Source: Gottfriedia solisilvae (GTDB taxonomy: Bacteria > Bacillota > Bacilli > Bacillales > Bacillaceae_G). From it: a stretch of 64,000 bases of DNA. Positions within the stretch are counted from its first letter, which is position 1. Every line of letters starts with the position of its first letter. Below are positions 26,611 to 35,135 of this stretch, piece after piece. The notes under the pieces are model-generated. The model had not been told where the DNA came from. It worked only from the letters and a program-made list of their open reading frames with translations, and did no database searches. The stretch lies in NCBI RefSeq assembly GCF_002128405.1, contig NZ_NETJ01000001.1, positions 186,001 through 250,000 of the forward strand, given 5' to 3'. A program made the translations under genes and the position numbers.

Positions 26611-26817
26611 TTAATAGCTACAATGACAATTAGAACAATAATTAGTTCCCCGAACCCGTTTATTCTCTTTTTGACATTTTGGACATGTGACTGTACGTGA
26701 ATCATATTCAGCTGACTTCATTGTACTAGCCATAATTTGTGTTTGAATCCAATCAGTTCTAAAAAACGCATAAGCTAACACAATAAGCGTTATTCCAAGA
26801 ATAATTACTGTAATCAT
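26611..26817 (-). CDS. Small membrane protein with C-terminal zinc ribbon
   Basis: The 68-residue protein has one N-terminal transmembrane segment (MITVIILGITLIVLAYAFF) and a zinc-ribbon CPKC...CSNC with a final HC. The start at 26817 follows GGAGGAT; a TTG six codons upstream lies inside the ribosome site. First gene of a two-gene cassette. Confidence 0.7.
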   Translation of the reverse strand: MITVIILGITLIVLAYAFFRTDWIQTQIMASTMKSAEYDSRTVTCPKCQKENKRVRGTNYCSNCHCSY

Positions 26818-26886
26818 TAAGAAAAGATCCTCCAAATCGCTTTATTTGTTAAATTATACCATTTTTACTTTTATTAAAATTAGATA

Positions 26887-27126
26887 TTAGTTTTTAATAA
26901 TGTATTTCTCCCAACTGACGCTCTTAATCTCTTCATCTGTTGGTGTAGTAACACGATTAGCGTTATTTTCCGTTCTTGTTGTAAAAGATTTAACCTCTGA
27001 TGGTTGATTCCACTCATTTTCGTATTCATCACACATTACAAAAAGTTCATTGGTTTCAACATCTTTTACTATCTCTACCCAACCTTGATCACAAATAGGA
27101 CACCAAGCTACTTTTTTATAGTTCAC
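26887..27126 (-). CDS. Small protein with a CxxC knuckle
   Basis: The 79-residue soluble protein has WCPICDQGWVEIV and a second C in FVMCDEYENEW, suggesting a zinc-binding fold. No R1 lies between it and the zinc-ribbon gene 69 bp downstream, so both belong to one cassette. GTG start with AAAGGATG. Confidence 0.65.
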   Translation of the reverse strand: MNYKKVAWCPICDQGWVEIVKDVETNELFVMCDEYENEWNQPSEVKSFTTRTENNANRVTTPTDEEIKSVSWEKYIIKN

Positions 27127-27159
27127 TATTAAATCATCCTTTAGTTATTTTAAGTAATT

Positions 27160-27187
27160 GTTCAACTATCGCGCCAGTTAGTTGAAT
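27160..27187 (-). repeat. Array R1 site 12
   Basis: GTTCAACTATC, GCGCCA, GTTAGTTGAAT. No terminator or R2 adjoins; it lies 34 bp upstream of the 79-aa gene start, so the neighbouring gene may be read through. Confidence 0.8.
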
Positions 27188-27208
27188 AAGGATGGGCTAT
27201 GATTTTCC

Positions 27209-27481
27209 TTATAAACTCTTCTTTGATCGTTTTCCATTTATCCTTTTACGTAAGATTAATACAACAATACTCGTTATCAGCAATAATATTGGAATTGCTT
27301 GAATAAATAAAAATCCAAATAAAAACCCTTGCCACATTTCTGCATCGTTCGTAGCGCTATCTGTTCCCATGACCCCGATAAAGTAAGCCAATGGAATTGT
27401 AAGTATATTAAATACAATGCTCATCCAAAAAAAGGATTTGCTATATGACATCGTTCTAAATATTTTATTTTTACTATCCAA
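27209..27481 (-). CDS. Small membrane protein, paralogue of 53807-54046
   Basis: The 90-residue protein has two transmembrane segments (about 17-37 and 52-75) and the pattern IPLAYFIGVMGTDS...WQGFLF...IPILLLI. The 79-residue protein at 53807 has FPMAFFIGGMATDD...WAGLFY...IPTLIML in the same places. TTG start. Cassette gene; function unknown. Confidence 0.65.
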   Translation of the reverse strand: MDSKNKIFRTMSYSKSFFWMSIVFNILTIPLAYFIGVMGTDSATNDAEMWQGFLFGFLFIQAIPILLLITSIVVLILRKRINGKRSKKSL

Positions 27482-27530
27482 TATGAATCTTCCTTTTCAA
27501 TACATTTTTACTACTTAAATTATAACAGTT

Positions 27531-27616
27531 CTTATGCAACTAATTTGCCATTTTGCGCATAAAAACGACTATACAGTCGATCATTTTTGTTGAACTAACG
27601 CGCCAGTTAGTTCAAT
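27531..27616 (-). repeat. Array junction 13
   Basis: R2 GCAACTAATTTGCCATTTTG in 27531-27559, stem CGACT/AGTCG, R1 27589-27616 with GTTGAACTAAC, GCGCCA, GTTAGTTCAAT. Confidence 0.88.
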
Positions 27617-27628
27617 AAGTGAATTAGT

Positions 27629-28084
27629 TTATTCATTGATTGGTTTACGGTTTGCAACTAATATCTCATATAATTCATTAAATATTTGTGAATGTTTATC
27701 AGCTAACTTATAGATGTTTTTACCAACTTTTAAATAACCTTGGTCATTAATATCTAATATGTAAAATTCAAGATTTTTTTCTTTTACAAACACATACATT
27801 GATAAAAGCTTCCCGTCATTTCTTATATTTCTATTTCCAGGGATCCTCGTATATCGAGTGTTATTAAATATATTTACTATCTGATTAATTTCTTTTGTAT
27901 TTTTAAATCTTACATTGTAGTTATTCATTTTACCATTTACATAAAAACCGAAATCAATTATTTTAATTTCTCCATTATGAAAAACTGTATTAGCTTTTAA
28001 GGGAATCTTATAGTATGTAATGGTGCTAGCAATTAAAATAATCACAATTAAACCAATCCAAAGAGACTTCTTACTTTTCTTCAC
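27629..28084 (-). CDS. Hypothetical membrane-anchored protein
   Basis: The 151-residue protein has one N-terminal transmembrane helix (KKSLWIGLIVIILIASTITYY) and an extracellular beta-rich domain. GTG start preceded by AGGGGG. The stop lies 12 bp from R1 of junction 13. No family recognised. Confidence 0.65.
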   Translation of the reverse strand: MKKSKKSLWIGLIVIILIASTITYYKIPLKANTVFHNGEIKIIDFGFYVNGKMNNYNVRFKNTKEINQIVNIFNNTRYTRIPGNRNIRNDGKLLSMYVFVKEKNLEFYILDINDQGYLKVGKNIYKLADKHSQIFNELYEILVANRKPINE

Positions 28085-28163
28085 CTTATCCCCCTATTTG
28101 ATTACATATTAATATTTACTACTTAATTAATATTCCATTTGATTCTAATAAGTCCTTTTTGTA

Positions 28164-28245
28164 TTGATTTAGACTGCCAACTACTAAAAGTAAAAAGCAG
28201 CCAATGGCTGCCTTGAACTTCAACTAATGCATCCGTTAGTTAAAT
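28164..28245 (-). repeat. Array junction 14
   Basis: R2 TTGATTTAGACTGCCAACTA (28164-28184), stem GCAGCC/GGCTGC with loop AAT, R1 28218-28245 with CTTCAACTAAT, GCATCC, GTTAGTTAAAT. Confidence 0.85.
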
Positions 28246-28311
28246 AAAGAATATAAAATTTAAAGGTAGAGCATTCCCATTTTAAATAGAGATACATAAT
28301 GTCTAAATTGA

Positions 28312-28872
28312 TTAAACTCCAGACCAACCTCCATATTTATAAGTAAAGGTATATTGTCTTTTAACAAACTGTTTTGAAGAATCTCTTGTTACTACAATAA
28401 AAGTGTATTTTCGTTCTTCAATACCTGACATATCTCCTTCATCCCAAGAACCTTTTCTACTTATTGGCTTACTATTTTTAATTTCCCCCTCAAGTCCAGT
28501 ATCCATTTTAAATCGTTTTAAAGAACGTTTCTCTAATTCTATTGTTGTTTGTTCGTTAAAGTAGAGTTTTTGCTCAATAGGTTTATATAATTTCTCAACA
28601 CCTACAATAATCCCAATAAAACCTATCATCGTAAAAACAAAGGCAATAACGGCTCCCATTTTAGAGATTTTATTGAGTTTTGAAAGAATAAAAAAATATA
28701 AAGCATATGGTGAGCAAAAAACTGCAACAGGAATAAAAAACGTAAAAATTGCTATAAGCAAATAACCATAAAATAGATCAAGTGAATTTAATATGTCGAA
28801 TCCAAAGGCCGCAATAACAGTTAAAATAAATGGTAAAGAATACAAAATTGTTGCTTTAAATGATATTTTCAT
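28312..28872 (-). CDS. Hypothetical multi-pass membrane protein
   Basis: The 186-residue protein has three N-terminal transmembrane segments within residues 8-95, then a soluble C-terminal domain ending KQFVKRQYTFTYKYGGWSGV. Not recognised. Cassette gene between junctions 14 and 15. Confidence 0.65.
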   Translation of the reverse strand: MKISFKATILYSLPFILTVIAAFGFDILNSLDLFYGYLLIAIFTFFIPVAVFCSPYALYFFILSKLNKISKMGAVIAFVFTMIGFIGIIVGVEKLYKPIEQKLYFNEQTTIELEKRSLKRFKMDTGLEGEIKNSKPISRKGSWDEGDMSGIEERKYTFIVVTRDSSKQFVKRQYTFTYKYGGWSGV

Positions 28873-29002
28873 TTGAATACACTCCAGAAGTTTAATAATT
28901 ATACTTTAATTTAAATCTTAATATTAAGAAATTTCAAGACAAATCGTAATAAACACACCACATGAAGTGGTGCGCCAATTGAATCTTATCAGCTTAAATA
29001 TG

Positions 29003-29060
29003 AAAAAAGAGTTGCTGTCGCAACTCGATGTAATTGAACTAACGCGCCAGTTAGTTGAAT
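29003..29060 (-). repeat. Array junction 15
   Basis: Stem GAGTTGC/GCAACTC (29009-29026) and R1 29033-29060 (ATTGAACTAAC, GCGCCA, GTTAGTTGAAT). An older GCGCCAATTGAATCTTATC at 28972-28990 looks like the right half of another, decayed R1, with hairpin CACCAC/GTGGTG before it. Confidence 0.85.
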
Positions 29061-29090
29061 AAGAATTCCGAATAAAAACCTACATATGAT

Positions 29091-29417
29091 TTAACGCATC
29101 CATATATTTTCTAGCTTTCTTAGATAAACTTCAGGATCATCTTCATCGAAAATCTCTATCCCATTGTCCTCAATTATTCCATTCTTAATTAAATCTGTAA
29201 CTACTTTGTCAGTAACTTCAGTATATTCTTCATACAAAGATGCATCTTCCCAAGTGGCAAAAGATATTTCATCACCAATATTTTGAAGAAGATACCATGT
29301 AGTAATTGCAGATGTTACTGGATTCCCTGTTAATTCTCTTGCTTTACTTGCTGGTAAATGAGCATATATTATTTGTTCTTTTTTACTCTTATTAATTAAT
29401 TTAAATTCTTGTCCCAT
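29091..29417 (-). CDS. Hypothetical soluble protein
   Basis: The 108-residue protein (MGQEFKLINKSKKEQIIYAHLPASKARELTGNP) is acidic at the C-terminus (EIFDEDDPEVYLRKLENIW). Size and composition resemble orphan immunity proteins, but no family is recognised. Cassette gene. Confidence 0.6.
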   Translation of the reverse strand: MGQEFKLINKSKKEQIIYAHLPASKARELTGNPVTSAITTWYLLQNIGDEISFATWEDASLYEEYTEVTDKVVTDLIKNGIIEDNGIEIFDEDDPEVYLRKLENIWMR

Positions 29418-29475
29418 AATTAGCCACCACCTTTAAAAATACATATTCAAGTAAGGTAATGGAAAACCCTTTCCA

Positions 29476-29568
29476 TGTTCAACAAAACTGTCTAATAGTG
29501 AAATAGGAGCTGATCACTCGTTCATCAGCTCCCAAATTTTATATAACTATCGCATGCGTTAGTTGAAT
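29476..29568 (-). repeat. Array junction 16
   Basis: R2 TGTTCAACAAAACTGTCTAA in 29476-29500, stem GGAGCTGAT/ATCAGCTCC, R1 29541-29568 with centre GCATGC. Confidence 0.85.
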
Positions 29569-29577
29569 AAGTACTAT

Positions 29578-29751
29578 TTAGTTAGAAAACGTATCATAAA
29601 TAGTTAGTAATATGATGAGAAAACTAATTGAACACAATAAAATTTGCATTTTCCGATTAGGTTTTGAATTTGTTTTTTTATTTTTCCCCATAAAAAAGTA
29701 GTAAATAAGAGGACCTATTCCAATTGATAAATAACTTATTTTTAAAATCAT
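29578..29751 (-). CDS. 57-aa two-segment membrane peptide
   Basis: ATG start (MILKISYLSIGIGPLIYYFF). A basic loop (MGKNKKTNSKPNRKM) joins two transmembrane segments. Only weak ribosome-site complementarity is seen. R1 lies 10 bp past the stop. Function unknown. Confidence 0.5.
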   Translation of the reverse strand: MILKISYLSIGIGPLIYYFFMGKNKKTNSKPNRKMQILLCSISFLIILLTIYDTFSN

Positions 29752-29857
29752 TTCCAATACTTATTCCCCTCCAATAATTTAGTAACCTTTAGTTAATTAT
29801 ACACTTCATATGCCTTGCGTAATTTGGGGGAATTTTGTATTTCACTTTAAAAAGTTA

Positions 29858-29943
29858 TATTGGTCTAATCTGCCAAATAGCAAAATAAAAAGGCTGCAAA
29901 ACAGCCTTCGGTGATCTTCAACTAACTTGCCAGTTAGTTACAT
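29858..29943 (-). repeat. Array junction 17
   Basis: R2 TGGTCTAATCTGCCAAATAG in 29858-29881, stem AAGGCTG/CAGCCTT, R1 29916-29943 with CTTCAACTAAC, TTGCCA, GTTAGTTACAT. The same hairpin recurs in junction 54. Confidence 0.85.
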
Positions 29944-29978
29944 ATCAATCTATTTTGGTATTTAATAGTAATGTGTTC

Positions 29979-30110
29979 TCATTTACCATTCAATAGGAAT
30001 TTCCAAATATTATACAAAATACCTAAAAATTCAAATGGTCTATATGCAATAAACAACAATAAATAGATACTAATGAGACTTAATAATACTCTTACAATAA
30101 TTCGTTTCAA
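29979..30110 (-). CDS. 43-aa hydrophobic peptide
   Basis: TTG start with AAGGAG 7 nt upstream. MKRIIVRVLLSLISIYLLLF is a single transmembrane helix with a basic N-terminus, followed by an amphipathic tail. Cassette gene with R1 36 bp beyond the stop; possibly a toxin-like or membrane-modulating peptide, but this is unsupported. Confidence 0.5.
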   Translation of the reverse strand: MKRIIVRVLLSLISIYLLLFIAYRPFEFLGILYNIWKFLLNGK

Positions 30111-30145
30111 ATTATGACTCCTTAAATATTTGTTTACTTCATGAT

Positions 30146-30173
30146 CTTCAACTAACGCGCCAGTTAGTTATAT
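30146..30173 (-). repeat. Array R1 site 18
   Basis: CTTCAACTAAC, GCGCCA, GTTAGTTATAT. No terminator or R2 before the 43-aa gene, whose start is 36 bp away. Confidence 0.82.
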
Positions 30174-30227
30174 AAGAAAATTATAGATACGAAACTTGAT
30201 TACTTAAATAATCTTTTCGGCAATAGA

Positions 30228-30719
30228 TTATTCCATCGATTTTAGGTCTAGTCGTATAATAAAAATATTCTTATTGTCATGCCAGAATTCCAAAGTCCAA
30301 TCTTTTTTATGATCTACATAACCAATGATATCCGTTCCTTGTTCTACTCGTTTGTAATAAGTGTCCCCGTAGGTTTTAATTGCTTTGTCAATAGAATCAT
30401 TTAAATGTATACCCTTTGAAGTTTTCGTTTCCTCACTACTGAATGTAATTCGGGTAATTTTATGATTTTTCTTATCTACAGCAATCATTTTATTTTTGAT
30501 ACTGTAATAAGTATGTTGGTCAGTTTCCATATGTATTACAGAATCACCATGTTTTTCTATAAATTTGTCATCCATTATTTCATCTAGCTTTATACCTTCC
30601 ACTTGCTCATATGATAAATCAGTATTCTTCTCGTGCTTAAAATAGTAAGAACGTTCACACGATGTTACTAATGATTGAAAAATGAAACATATAATTAGGA
30701 TATTAAAAGATTTTTTCAT
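30228..30719 (-). CDS. Putative lipoprotein
   Basis: The 163-residue protein has a type II signal (MKKSFNILIICFIFQSLVTSC, Cys 21) and an extracellular domain with repeats of the DSIDKAIKTYGD type seen in DUF4309-like lipoproteins. The start at 30719 follows GGAGGTAAAC. Cassette gene. Confidence 0.7.
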   Translation of the reverse strand: MKKSFNILIICFIFQSLVTSCERSYYFKHEKNTDLSYEQVEGIKLDEIMDDKFIEKHGDSVIHMETDQHTYYSIKNKMIAVDKKNHKITRITFSSEETKTSKGIHLNDSIDKAIKTYGDTYYKRVEQGTDIIGYVDHKKDWTLEFWHDNKNIFIIRLDLKSME

Positions 30720-30809
30720 GTTTACCTCCAAAATTCAAATGGATACTTTGAAAAAACCTTCTGATTATTACCCATTTTGTTTACCAAATTTTAACATATA
30801 TTTATTTTT

Positions 30810-30900
30810 CTTGTTTAACTAATTTTCAATTTAGCACTATAAAAAATGGACTACCGAAGTAGTCCATCGTTTGGGCAACTAACGCGCCAGTTAGTTACAT
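30810..30900 (-). repeat. Array junction 19
   Basis: R2 CTTGTTTAACTAATTTTCAA then TTTAGC, perfect stem ATGGACTAC/GTAGTCCAT (30846-30867) with loop CGAA, R1 30873-30900 with centre GCGCCA. Confidence 0.9.
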
Positions 30901-30947
30901 AAGAAAAAAGATATTTCATTATTAAAGGATAAATTTCCAAGGACTTT

Positions 30948-31400
30948 TTAAAATATTGTTGAAAGTTCAATACACTTGTTAATTGCTGAAGTTAAATTCG
31001 TCTCATCCAATTTCTGTCCTAATATCAATTGAGATTCTACTAAATGCTGATATCCATTTCTTTTTTCTTTTTGAGTTGGACAAATAATATAACCTTCATC
31101 TTCATCCCAAGTTAAAACTATTAATTTTTTATTTTTTGTAGCCTGACTGTAATTTTTTTTATTTAACATTATAGCTAATGATGAAGATTTTGCTGGAATT
31201 GGTGGAATCCTTGAATAACACTGCTCAAGGCAGTTATTTATCTTGTTATATAGTTCTGAATCCTGAAAAGGAACAGTTACTTTTTCTATATTTTCAATCT
31301 CAATAATACCAAGACCAACCAATCTTCCAGTAGAAATAATGACTAAATCGCTTTGTACTATATCATAATACAAATTTATTTGCTTAAAAGTATGATCCAA
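30948..31400 (-). CDS. Hypothetical protein, paralogue of 51784-52239
   Basis: The 150-residue soluble protein shares the pattern KKLIVLTWDEDEGYIICPTQKEKRNGYQHL and the final helix LTSAINKCIELS with the protein at 51784 (KKLIVLNWNIDEGYYITPTE). Similar proteins are annotated near contact-dependent toxins, so an immunity role is possible but unproven. TTG start with GAGGCGGG. Confidence 0.65.
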   Translation of the reverse strand: MDHTFKQINLYYDIVQSDLVIISTGRLVGLGIIEIENIEKVTVPFQDSELYNKINNCLEQCYSRIPPIPAKSSSLAIMLNKKNYSQATKNKKLIVLTWDEDEGYIICPTQKEKRNGYQHLVESQLILGQKLDETNLTSAINKCIELSTIF

Positions 31401-31480
31401 TTTCCCGCCTCATTTTTATGTTATTTTTTATTGAACAACATTGAATACAAGTAACATTCTAGATGAACTTTATATAATCC

Positions 31481-31566
31481 TTCTTTAACTAATCTGCCAT
31501 TTAGCGCAATAAAAAAATCGACTATACAGTCGATCGTAGTTCAACTAACCCGCCAGTTAGTTGAAT
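31481..31566 (-). repeat. Array junction 20
   Basis: R2 TTAACTAATCTGCCATTTAG in 31481-31508, A7, stem ATCGACT/AGTCGAT, R1 31539-31566 with centre CCGCCA. Confidence 0.9.
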
Positions 31567-31569
31567 AAG

Positions 31570-32061
31570 CTAACGAAATAATTTTTTTAAAAACTCTTCA
31601 AAGGTGTCTGCAATTTTGAAATATTCCCAATCTGTTGTTTCATTAGATGAAGCTGAGAAATCTTCCTCTATATACAAAATGGGAGGATTATCTTTTCTAT
31701 TTCGATAATCCAACACTAGCCAACAATGAAAATCAGTCCATAATACAATAAGCTCTTTAGAAAGTCCATCAACTTCTTTTAAAAGTTCTAAAGATGACAA
31801 AATACTAATGTCATCTTTTTCAAAATGTATTGGTTCTATAGAATGAATACTTCCTGTAACTCCGCTTGGTAAAATAAAATATCGATAATTTATTTCCCCT
31901 CCATTTTGAATCTTCATTAAATCTATTAACGACTGAGGGAATTTAATAGATAAAATATCCTCTGCTCTTTTTATTATTTCATCGTTTATCGGATATTCAA
32001 TACGTTTATATTTTGTTTTTTCATTCCAAAAATCCTGACCATTATAATAATTCCTTTTCAA
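31570..32061 (-). CDS. SMI1/KNR4 (SUKH) family protein
   Basis: The 163-residue protein has the SUKH pattern: IKRAEDILSIKFPQSLIDLMKIQNGG near the N-terminus, ELIVLWTDFHCWLVLDYR in the middle and a WEYFKIADTFEEFLKKLF ending. SUKH proteins are commonly immunity proteins against nuclease toxins. No toxin gene is nearby. The stop lies 4 bp from R1 of junction 20. TTG at 32061 is spaced 8 nt from AGGAGG. Confidence 0.8.
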   Translation of the reverse strand: MKRNYYNGQDFWNEKTKYKRIEYPINDEIIKRAEDILSIKFPQSLIDLMKIQNGGEINYRYFILPSGVTGSIHSIEPIHFEKDDISILSSLELLKEVDGLSKELIVLWTDFHCWLVLDYRNRKDNPPILYIEEDFSASSNETTDWEYFKIADTFEEFLKKLFR

Positions 32062-32111
32062 ACACTTCACCTCCTATATATAATTCATTTAACATTAGTA
32101 TAATTCATATG

Positions 32112-32189
32112 CCTTGTTCAACTATATTGCCATTAGCACAATAAAAAGGCTCTACTTCGTTATTGAAGTAAAGCGCCAGTTAGTTCAAT
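32112..32189 (-). repeat. Array junction 21 (hairpin fused to R1)
   Basis: R2 GTTCAACTATATTGCCATTA in 32112-32137. The stem TACTTC/GAAGTA ends inside the R1 left arm, which therefore reads ATTGAAGTAAA; centre GCGCCA and right arm GTTAGTTCAAT (32162-32189) are intact. Confidence 0.8.
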
Positions 32190-32201
32190 AAGAAAAAACT
32201 A

Positions 32202-32903
32202 TTAATCCTTTTCATAATAATAAGCTTCTGTCCAACTATACTCTTTTCCATTATCTGCACACCATTGTACAAATCCTTCAGATTCCACCTTTTTAAAATC
32301 TATCCAATCACTCAGTAAATTCTTATAGTAAATTAGATTATCATTTAAATTCTTTTTAAATTGTTCATTGTCCACTTTTGATATTAGATCTTCGATTTGG
32401 ACAATTAAACTCTTATCTTCATTGATATCTCCAAGATAAAAATCTTCAGAAATATGATGAAATGAATACCATAAAGAATAAAAATAAAGTTCGATTAACT
32501 GTAATAACGCATTCTGTTCTTTATCCCTTCCAATTTCAATTGCTATTTTCAAGTATTTAATTCGATATTCTGTATTCAAAAAAAGACCATGCCATCTAAA
32601 TGGTCTTGAATCTTTTGGTGTTGAAATCATCCATTGATTAAGGAGAGGCTTCAATAAATTCTCCTCCAGTGGATGCACAAGTACATGATGTATTTCTTCT
32701 GTATTTTCAAATACATCAAAAAGCCAGCAAGCAAACTCTTTTTGGGCATTTGCATCCCATTTTTTTAAGTCATTAATAAAGGTATTTAAAGACTTAAAAG
32801 CTTCCTTCCTCAAACCTTTTTCTTTTAGGATACAGAATTCTTTAAATAGCTTATATTTATCGGAATGTTCATTTTTAATGATGTATGTTAGTACATTTTC
32901 CAA
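32202..32903 (-). CDS. Hypothetical soluble protein, 233 aa
   Basis: A helical, Trp-rich protein with EFACWLFDVFENTEEIHHVLVHPLEENLLKPLLNQW and the ending GFVQWCADNGKEYSWTEAYYYEKD. This resembles proteins found in polymorphic-toxin immunity loci, but I cannot name the family. TTG start with AGGTGG. Cassette gene. Confidence 0.65.
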   Translation of the reverse strand: MENVLTYIIKNEHSDKYKLFKEFCILKEKGLRKEAFKSLNTFINDLKKWDANAQKEFACWLFDVFENTEEIHHVLVHPLEENLLKPLLNQWMISTPKDSRPFRWHGLFLNTEYRIKYLKIAIEIGRDKEQNALLQLIELYFYSLWYSFHHISEDFYLGDINEDKSLIVQIEDLISKVDNEQFKKNLNDNLIYYKNLLSDWIDFKKVESEGFVQWCADNGKEYSWTEAYYYEKD

Positions 32904-32943
32904 TTTTCCACCTATACCTTATATAATTTTTATACACTTTAAA

Positions 32944-32971
32944 TCTCAACTAACGCGCCAGTTAGTTACTT
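32944..32971 (-). repeat. Array R1 site 22
   Basis: TCTCAACTAAC, GCGCCA, GTTAGTTACTT, without terminator or R2. Confidence 0.82.
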
Positions 32972-32996
32972 AAGGAATTTTAATCTACTCGCGCAA

Positions 32997-33449
32997 TTAT
33001 TTTTCTATCCAGCCATCTTTCGAATGAACTTGTATTATCTTGCTTTTACTTATAAACTCAACTGTTTTCCCATCTACTTTGTACTTTATTATAGTGAATT
33101 TTATTTTAACCAAATCATATTCGGGATGTTCTGTCATAATAGAATAGTTTTCATACATTGAGTCTAATCCATCAACTATTTCTTTCCATAACCAATCTGT
33201 TTTCCACCATCCCCTTTCATTCTTGTTATAACTATAAGTCAGTTTTAATTGGTTAGATTGGAGCTCGAAAATTTCATTTGTCGTTAAAGTTTTCGTCACA
33301 ACTTGCTCGTTTTTCGTGTTATGAACGATATATTTAATATACGCACCTTGAATTTTCGTGAAATTCCCAGCGATCACCAAACCCAAAATAATGAATATGA
33401 TAATAAGCCTTATTTTAAGTTTCCTTTTTCTTTCAGTTTCATCAATCAA
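32997..33449 (-). CDS. Hypothetical membrane-anchored protein, paralogue of 46675-47112
   Basis: The 150-residue protein has one N-terminal transmembrane helix (IRLIIIFIILGLVIAGNF) and an extracellular domain. It shares HPEYDLVKIKFTIIKYKVDGKTVEFISKSKIIQVHSKDGW with the protein at 46675 (HNPEYDSAKIQFSLVKYTIDGKTVAFL). The two are cassettes 13 kb apart. TTG start. Confidence 0.65.
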   Translation of the reverse strand: MIDETERKRKLKIRLIIIFIILGLVIAGNFTKIQGAYIKYIVHNTKNEQVVTKTLTTNEIFELQSNQLKLTYSYNKNERGWWKTDWLWKEIVDGLDSMYENYSIMTEHPEYDLVKIKFTIIKYKVDGKTVEFISKSKIIQVHSKDGWIEK

Positions 33450-33538
33450 TCATAACACTCCTCAAAATAAGCTTTTATTTATAAGAGATTAGAGGTGCAA
33501 GATGAATATTCCTTTTTACGAAATAAAATAATTTCAAC

Positions 33539-33625
33539 CTTATTCAACTAAACTTCCAAATGGTGAAATAGGAGCTGAATGTCAGCTCCTAAGACTTATA
33601 CAACTAACGCGCCAGTTAGTTGTAC
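33539..33625 (-). repeat. Array junction 23
   Basis: R2 TTATTCAACTAAACTTCCAA in 33539-33565, perfect stem AGGAGCTGA/TCAGCTCCT, R1 33598-33625 (ATACAACTAAC, GCGCCA, GTTAGTTGTAC). Confidence 0.9.
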
Positions 33626-33695
33626 AAGGTTTTAAATACATTGGTACATAAAGTATAGAACAAAATCAGAAATACTCAGTAACAAATTTATATCT

Positions 33696-34169
33696 TCAAT
33701 TGAAATAGTTATTATTTACAGATCCATTAGTAGATTGTTTTTCAAAGCATGTAAATACAAAATAACCTGCTGCTATTCCAATTGTTGCAATTAGTGTAGA
33801 TGTTGAATTTCCAAAATACCCTCCCATAATGTATTTGATAAGGGTAAATTTCATAGAAATTATTTGTTTTAAAAATAAGTACGGGGTAATAACAAAGTAT
33901 AAAGTGGGAATTCCTAGTACAATAAATCTAACCCAATTGAATTTCCAAGCTCCCTGTTTGAGGAAGTTTTTAATATTATAAGGAATCGACAATATTGCTC
34001 CAATAATTAAAGGAAACAAAGTTTGAAATTTATAATAATCAAATAAATCATAGGTAATACCACTTTGCTTATAAAGATTACTCTGATGCTTTAAACCCAC
34101 TGAGATTACTACACCTAATATAATCAAATATAATAAATACCCTATTATACTTTTAATTTTATCTCCCAC
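33696..34169 (-). CDS. Hypothetical four-pass membrane protein
   Basis: The 157-residue protein has transmembrane segments near residues 8-25, 45-62, 82-102 and 123-145. No family recognised. GTG start with GAGGGGG. Cassette gene. Confidence 0.65.
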   Translation of the reverse strand: MGDKIKSIIGYLLYLIILGVVISVGLKHQSNLYKQSGITYDLFDYYKFQTLFPLIIGAILSIPYNIKNFLKQGAWKFNWVRFIVLGIPTLYFVITPYLFLKQIISMKFTLIKYIMGGYFGNSTSTLIATIGIAAGYFVFTCFEKQSTNGSVNNNYFN

Positions 34170-34344
34170 ACAAATCCCCCTCGGTCTTAATTAATAGAGA
34201 GCTAACTAAAATATTAAACAATTGAATCCATTTTCCCTTTATTCGATTAAAAATATGTTAGGCAATTATATAGTAGTACATTAATAAATTTTTCTTCTTC
34301 TAAATATGTCTGATTGAAAATAAAGGTTGATAACTAGGAACATA

Positions 34345-34410
34345 AAAAGTCTGTCTAAAATTAGACAGACTTTTACTACCTTGTTTAACTAACGCGCCAG
34401 TTAGTTGCAT
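34345..34410 (-). repeat. Array junction 24
   Basis: Perfect 14-bp stem AAAAGTCTGTCTAA/TTAGACAGACTTTT, R1 34383-34410 (GTTTAACTAAC, GCGCCA, GTTAGTTGCAT). No clear R2; 34200-34340 holds no gene. Confidence 0.85.
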
Positions 34411-34437
34411 AACTAATTTCTTCAAATCAAACAATTA

Positions 34438-34779
34438 CTAGCGGATGTCTCCTTCTTCAACCATTAACATTAATAATTCAAGCTTTTCTATAATTTCATC
34501 CTTATCTTTCGAATTAATTGATTCTAGAGGCTTTTCCCATTCATAATTCTTGATTAATTCTATTCCAAAATTACCTTTAGGATCACCTTCTGGGTACCAC
34601 CCTAAATCAATTAGTATATTTCTACTCTTATGAATTGCTTGGAATAAACTTTCAGTAAAAATCATGAACCACTCTTCATCTTGTTTTATATTTGAAGGGT
34701 CTATTTCTAAAAATGTATTATATGTTACTTCCCAACCAGACGGTATTCTTAATGGTTGAAGTTTTAGTTTGTTCTTCAA
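34438..34779 (-). CDS. Hypothetical soluble protein, immunity-like size
   Basis: The 113-residue acidic protein has SRNILIDLGWYPEGDPKGNFGIELIKNYEWEKPLESINSKDKDEI. Similar short proteins occur in toxin-immunity loci; the family name is not known to me. TTG start with GGAGAC. Cassette gene. Confidence 0.6.
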   Translation of the reverse strand: MKNKLKLQPLRIPSGWEVTYNTFLEIDPSNIKQDEEWFMIFTESLFQAIHKSRNILIDLGWYPEGDPKGNFGIELIKNYEWEKPLESINSKDKDEIIEKLELLMLMVEEGDIR

Positions 34780-34833
34780 ATTTTGTCTCCTTGGTTATCT
34801 ATTTTATGTAGATGTCTTTCGATTACTATTCCT

Positions 34834-34861
34834 ATTCAACTAAAGCGCCAGTTAGTTAAAT
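34834..34861 (-). repeat. Array R1 site 25
   Basis: ATTCAACTAAA, GCGCCA, GTTAGTTAAAT; no hairpin or R2. Confidence 0.8.
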
Positions 34862-34868
34862 AAAAAAC

Positions 34869-35021
34869 TTATTTATTATTTTCTAAATCACTAATTCTTT
34901 GTTCTAACTCTTTAATTTTAATGAATCGTTTTTTACTCATGTTTTTGATTAACATAATTACACTAAAAATAGCTAATCCAAAAATAACTAATGCAATAAA
35001 TAATGGGATAATAGTGTTCAT
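34869..35021 (-). CDS. 50-aa membrane peptide with a charged coil
   Basis: ATG with GGAGGATT upstream. One transmembrane segment (MNTIIPLFIALVIFGLAIFS) is followed by a helical charged tail (KKRFIKIKELEQRISDLENNK), possibly a coiled coil. The stop is 8 bp from R1 site 25. Confidence 0.6.
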   Translation of the reverse strand: MNTIIPLFIALVIFGLAIFSVIMLIKNMSKKRFIKIKELEQRISDLENNK

Positions 35022-35135
35022 TTAATCCTCCAATGCTAATTTAAATCTGACAAAAGTTTTCCAGTCAACTTTATATCTAAATTCAGATAAACCTATTCTA
35101 ACAGAAATTTAATTCTTTATGTCTATAAAATTCTC

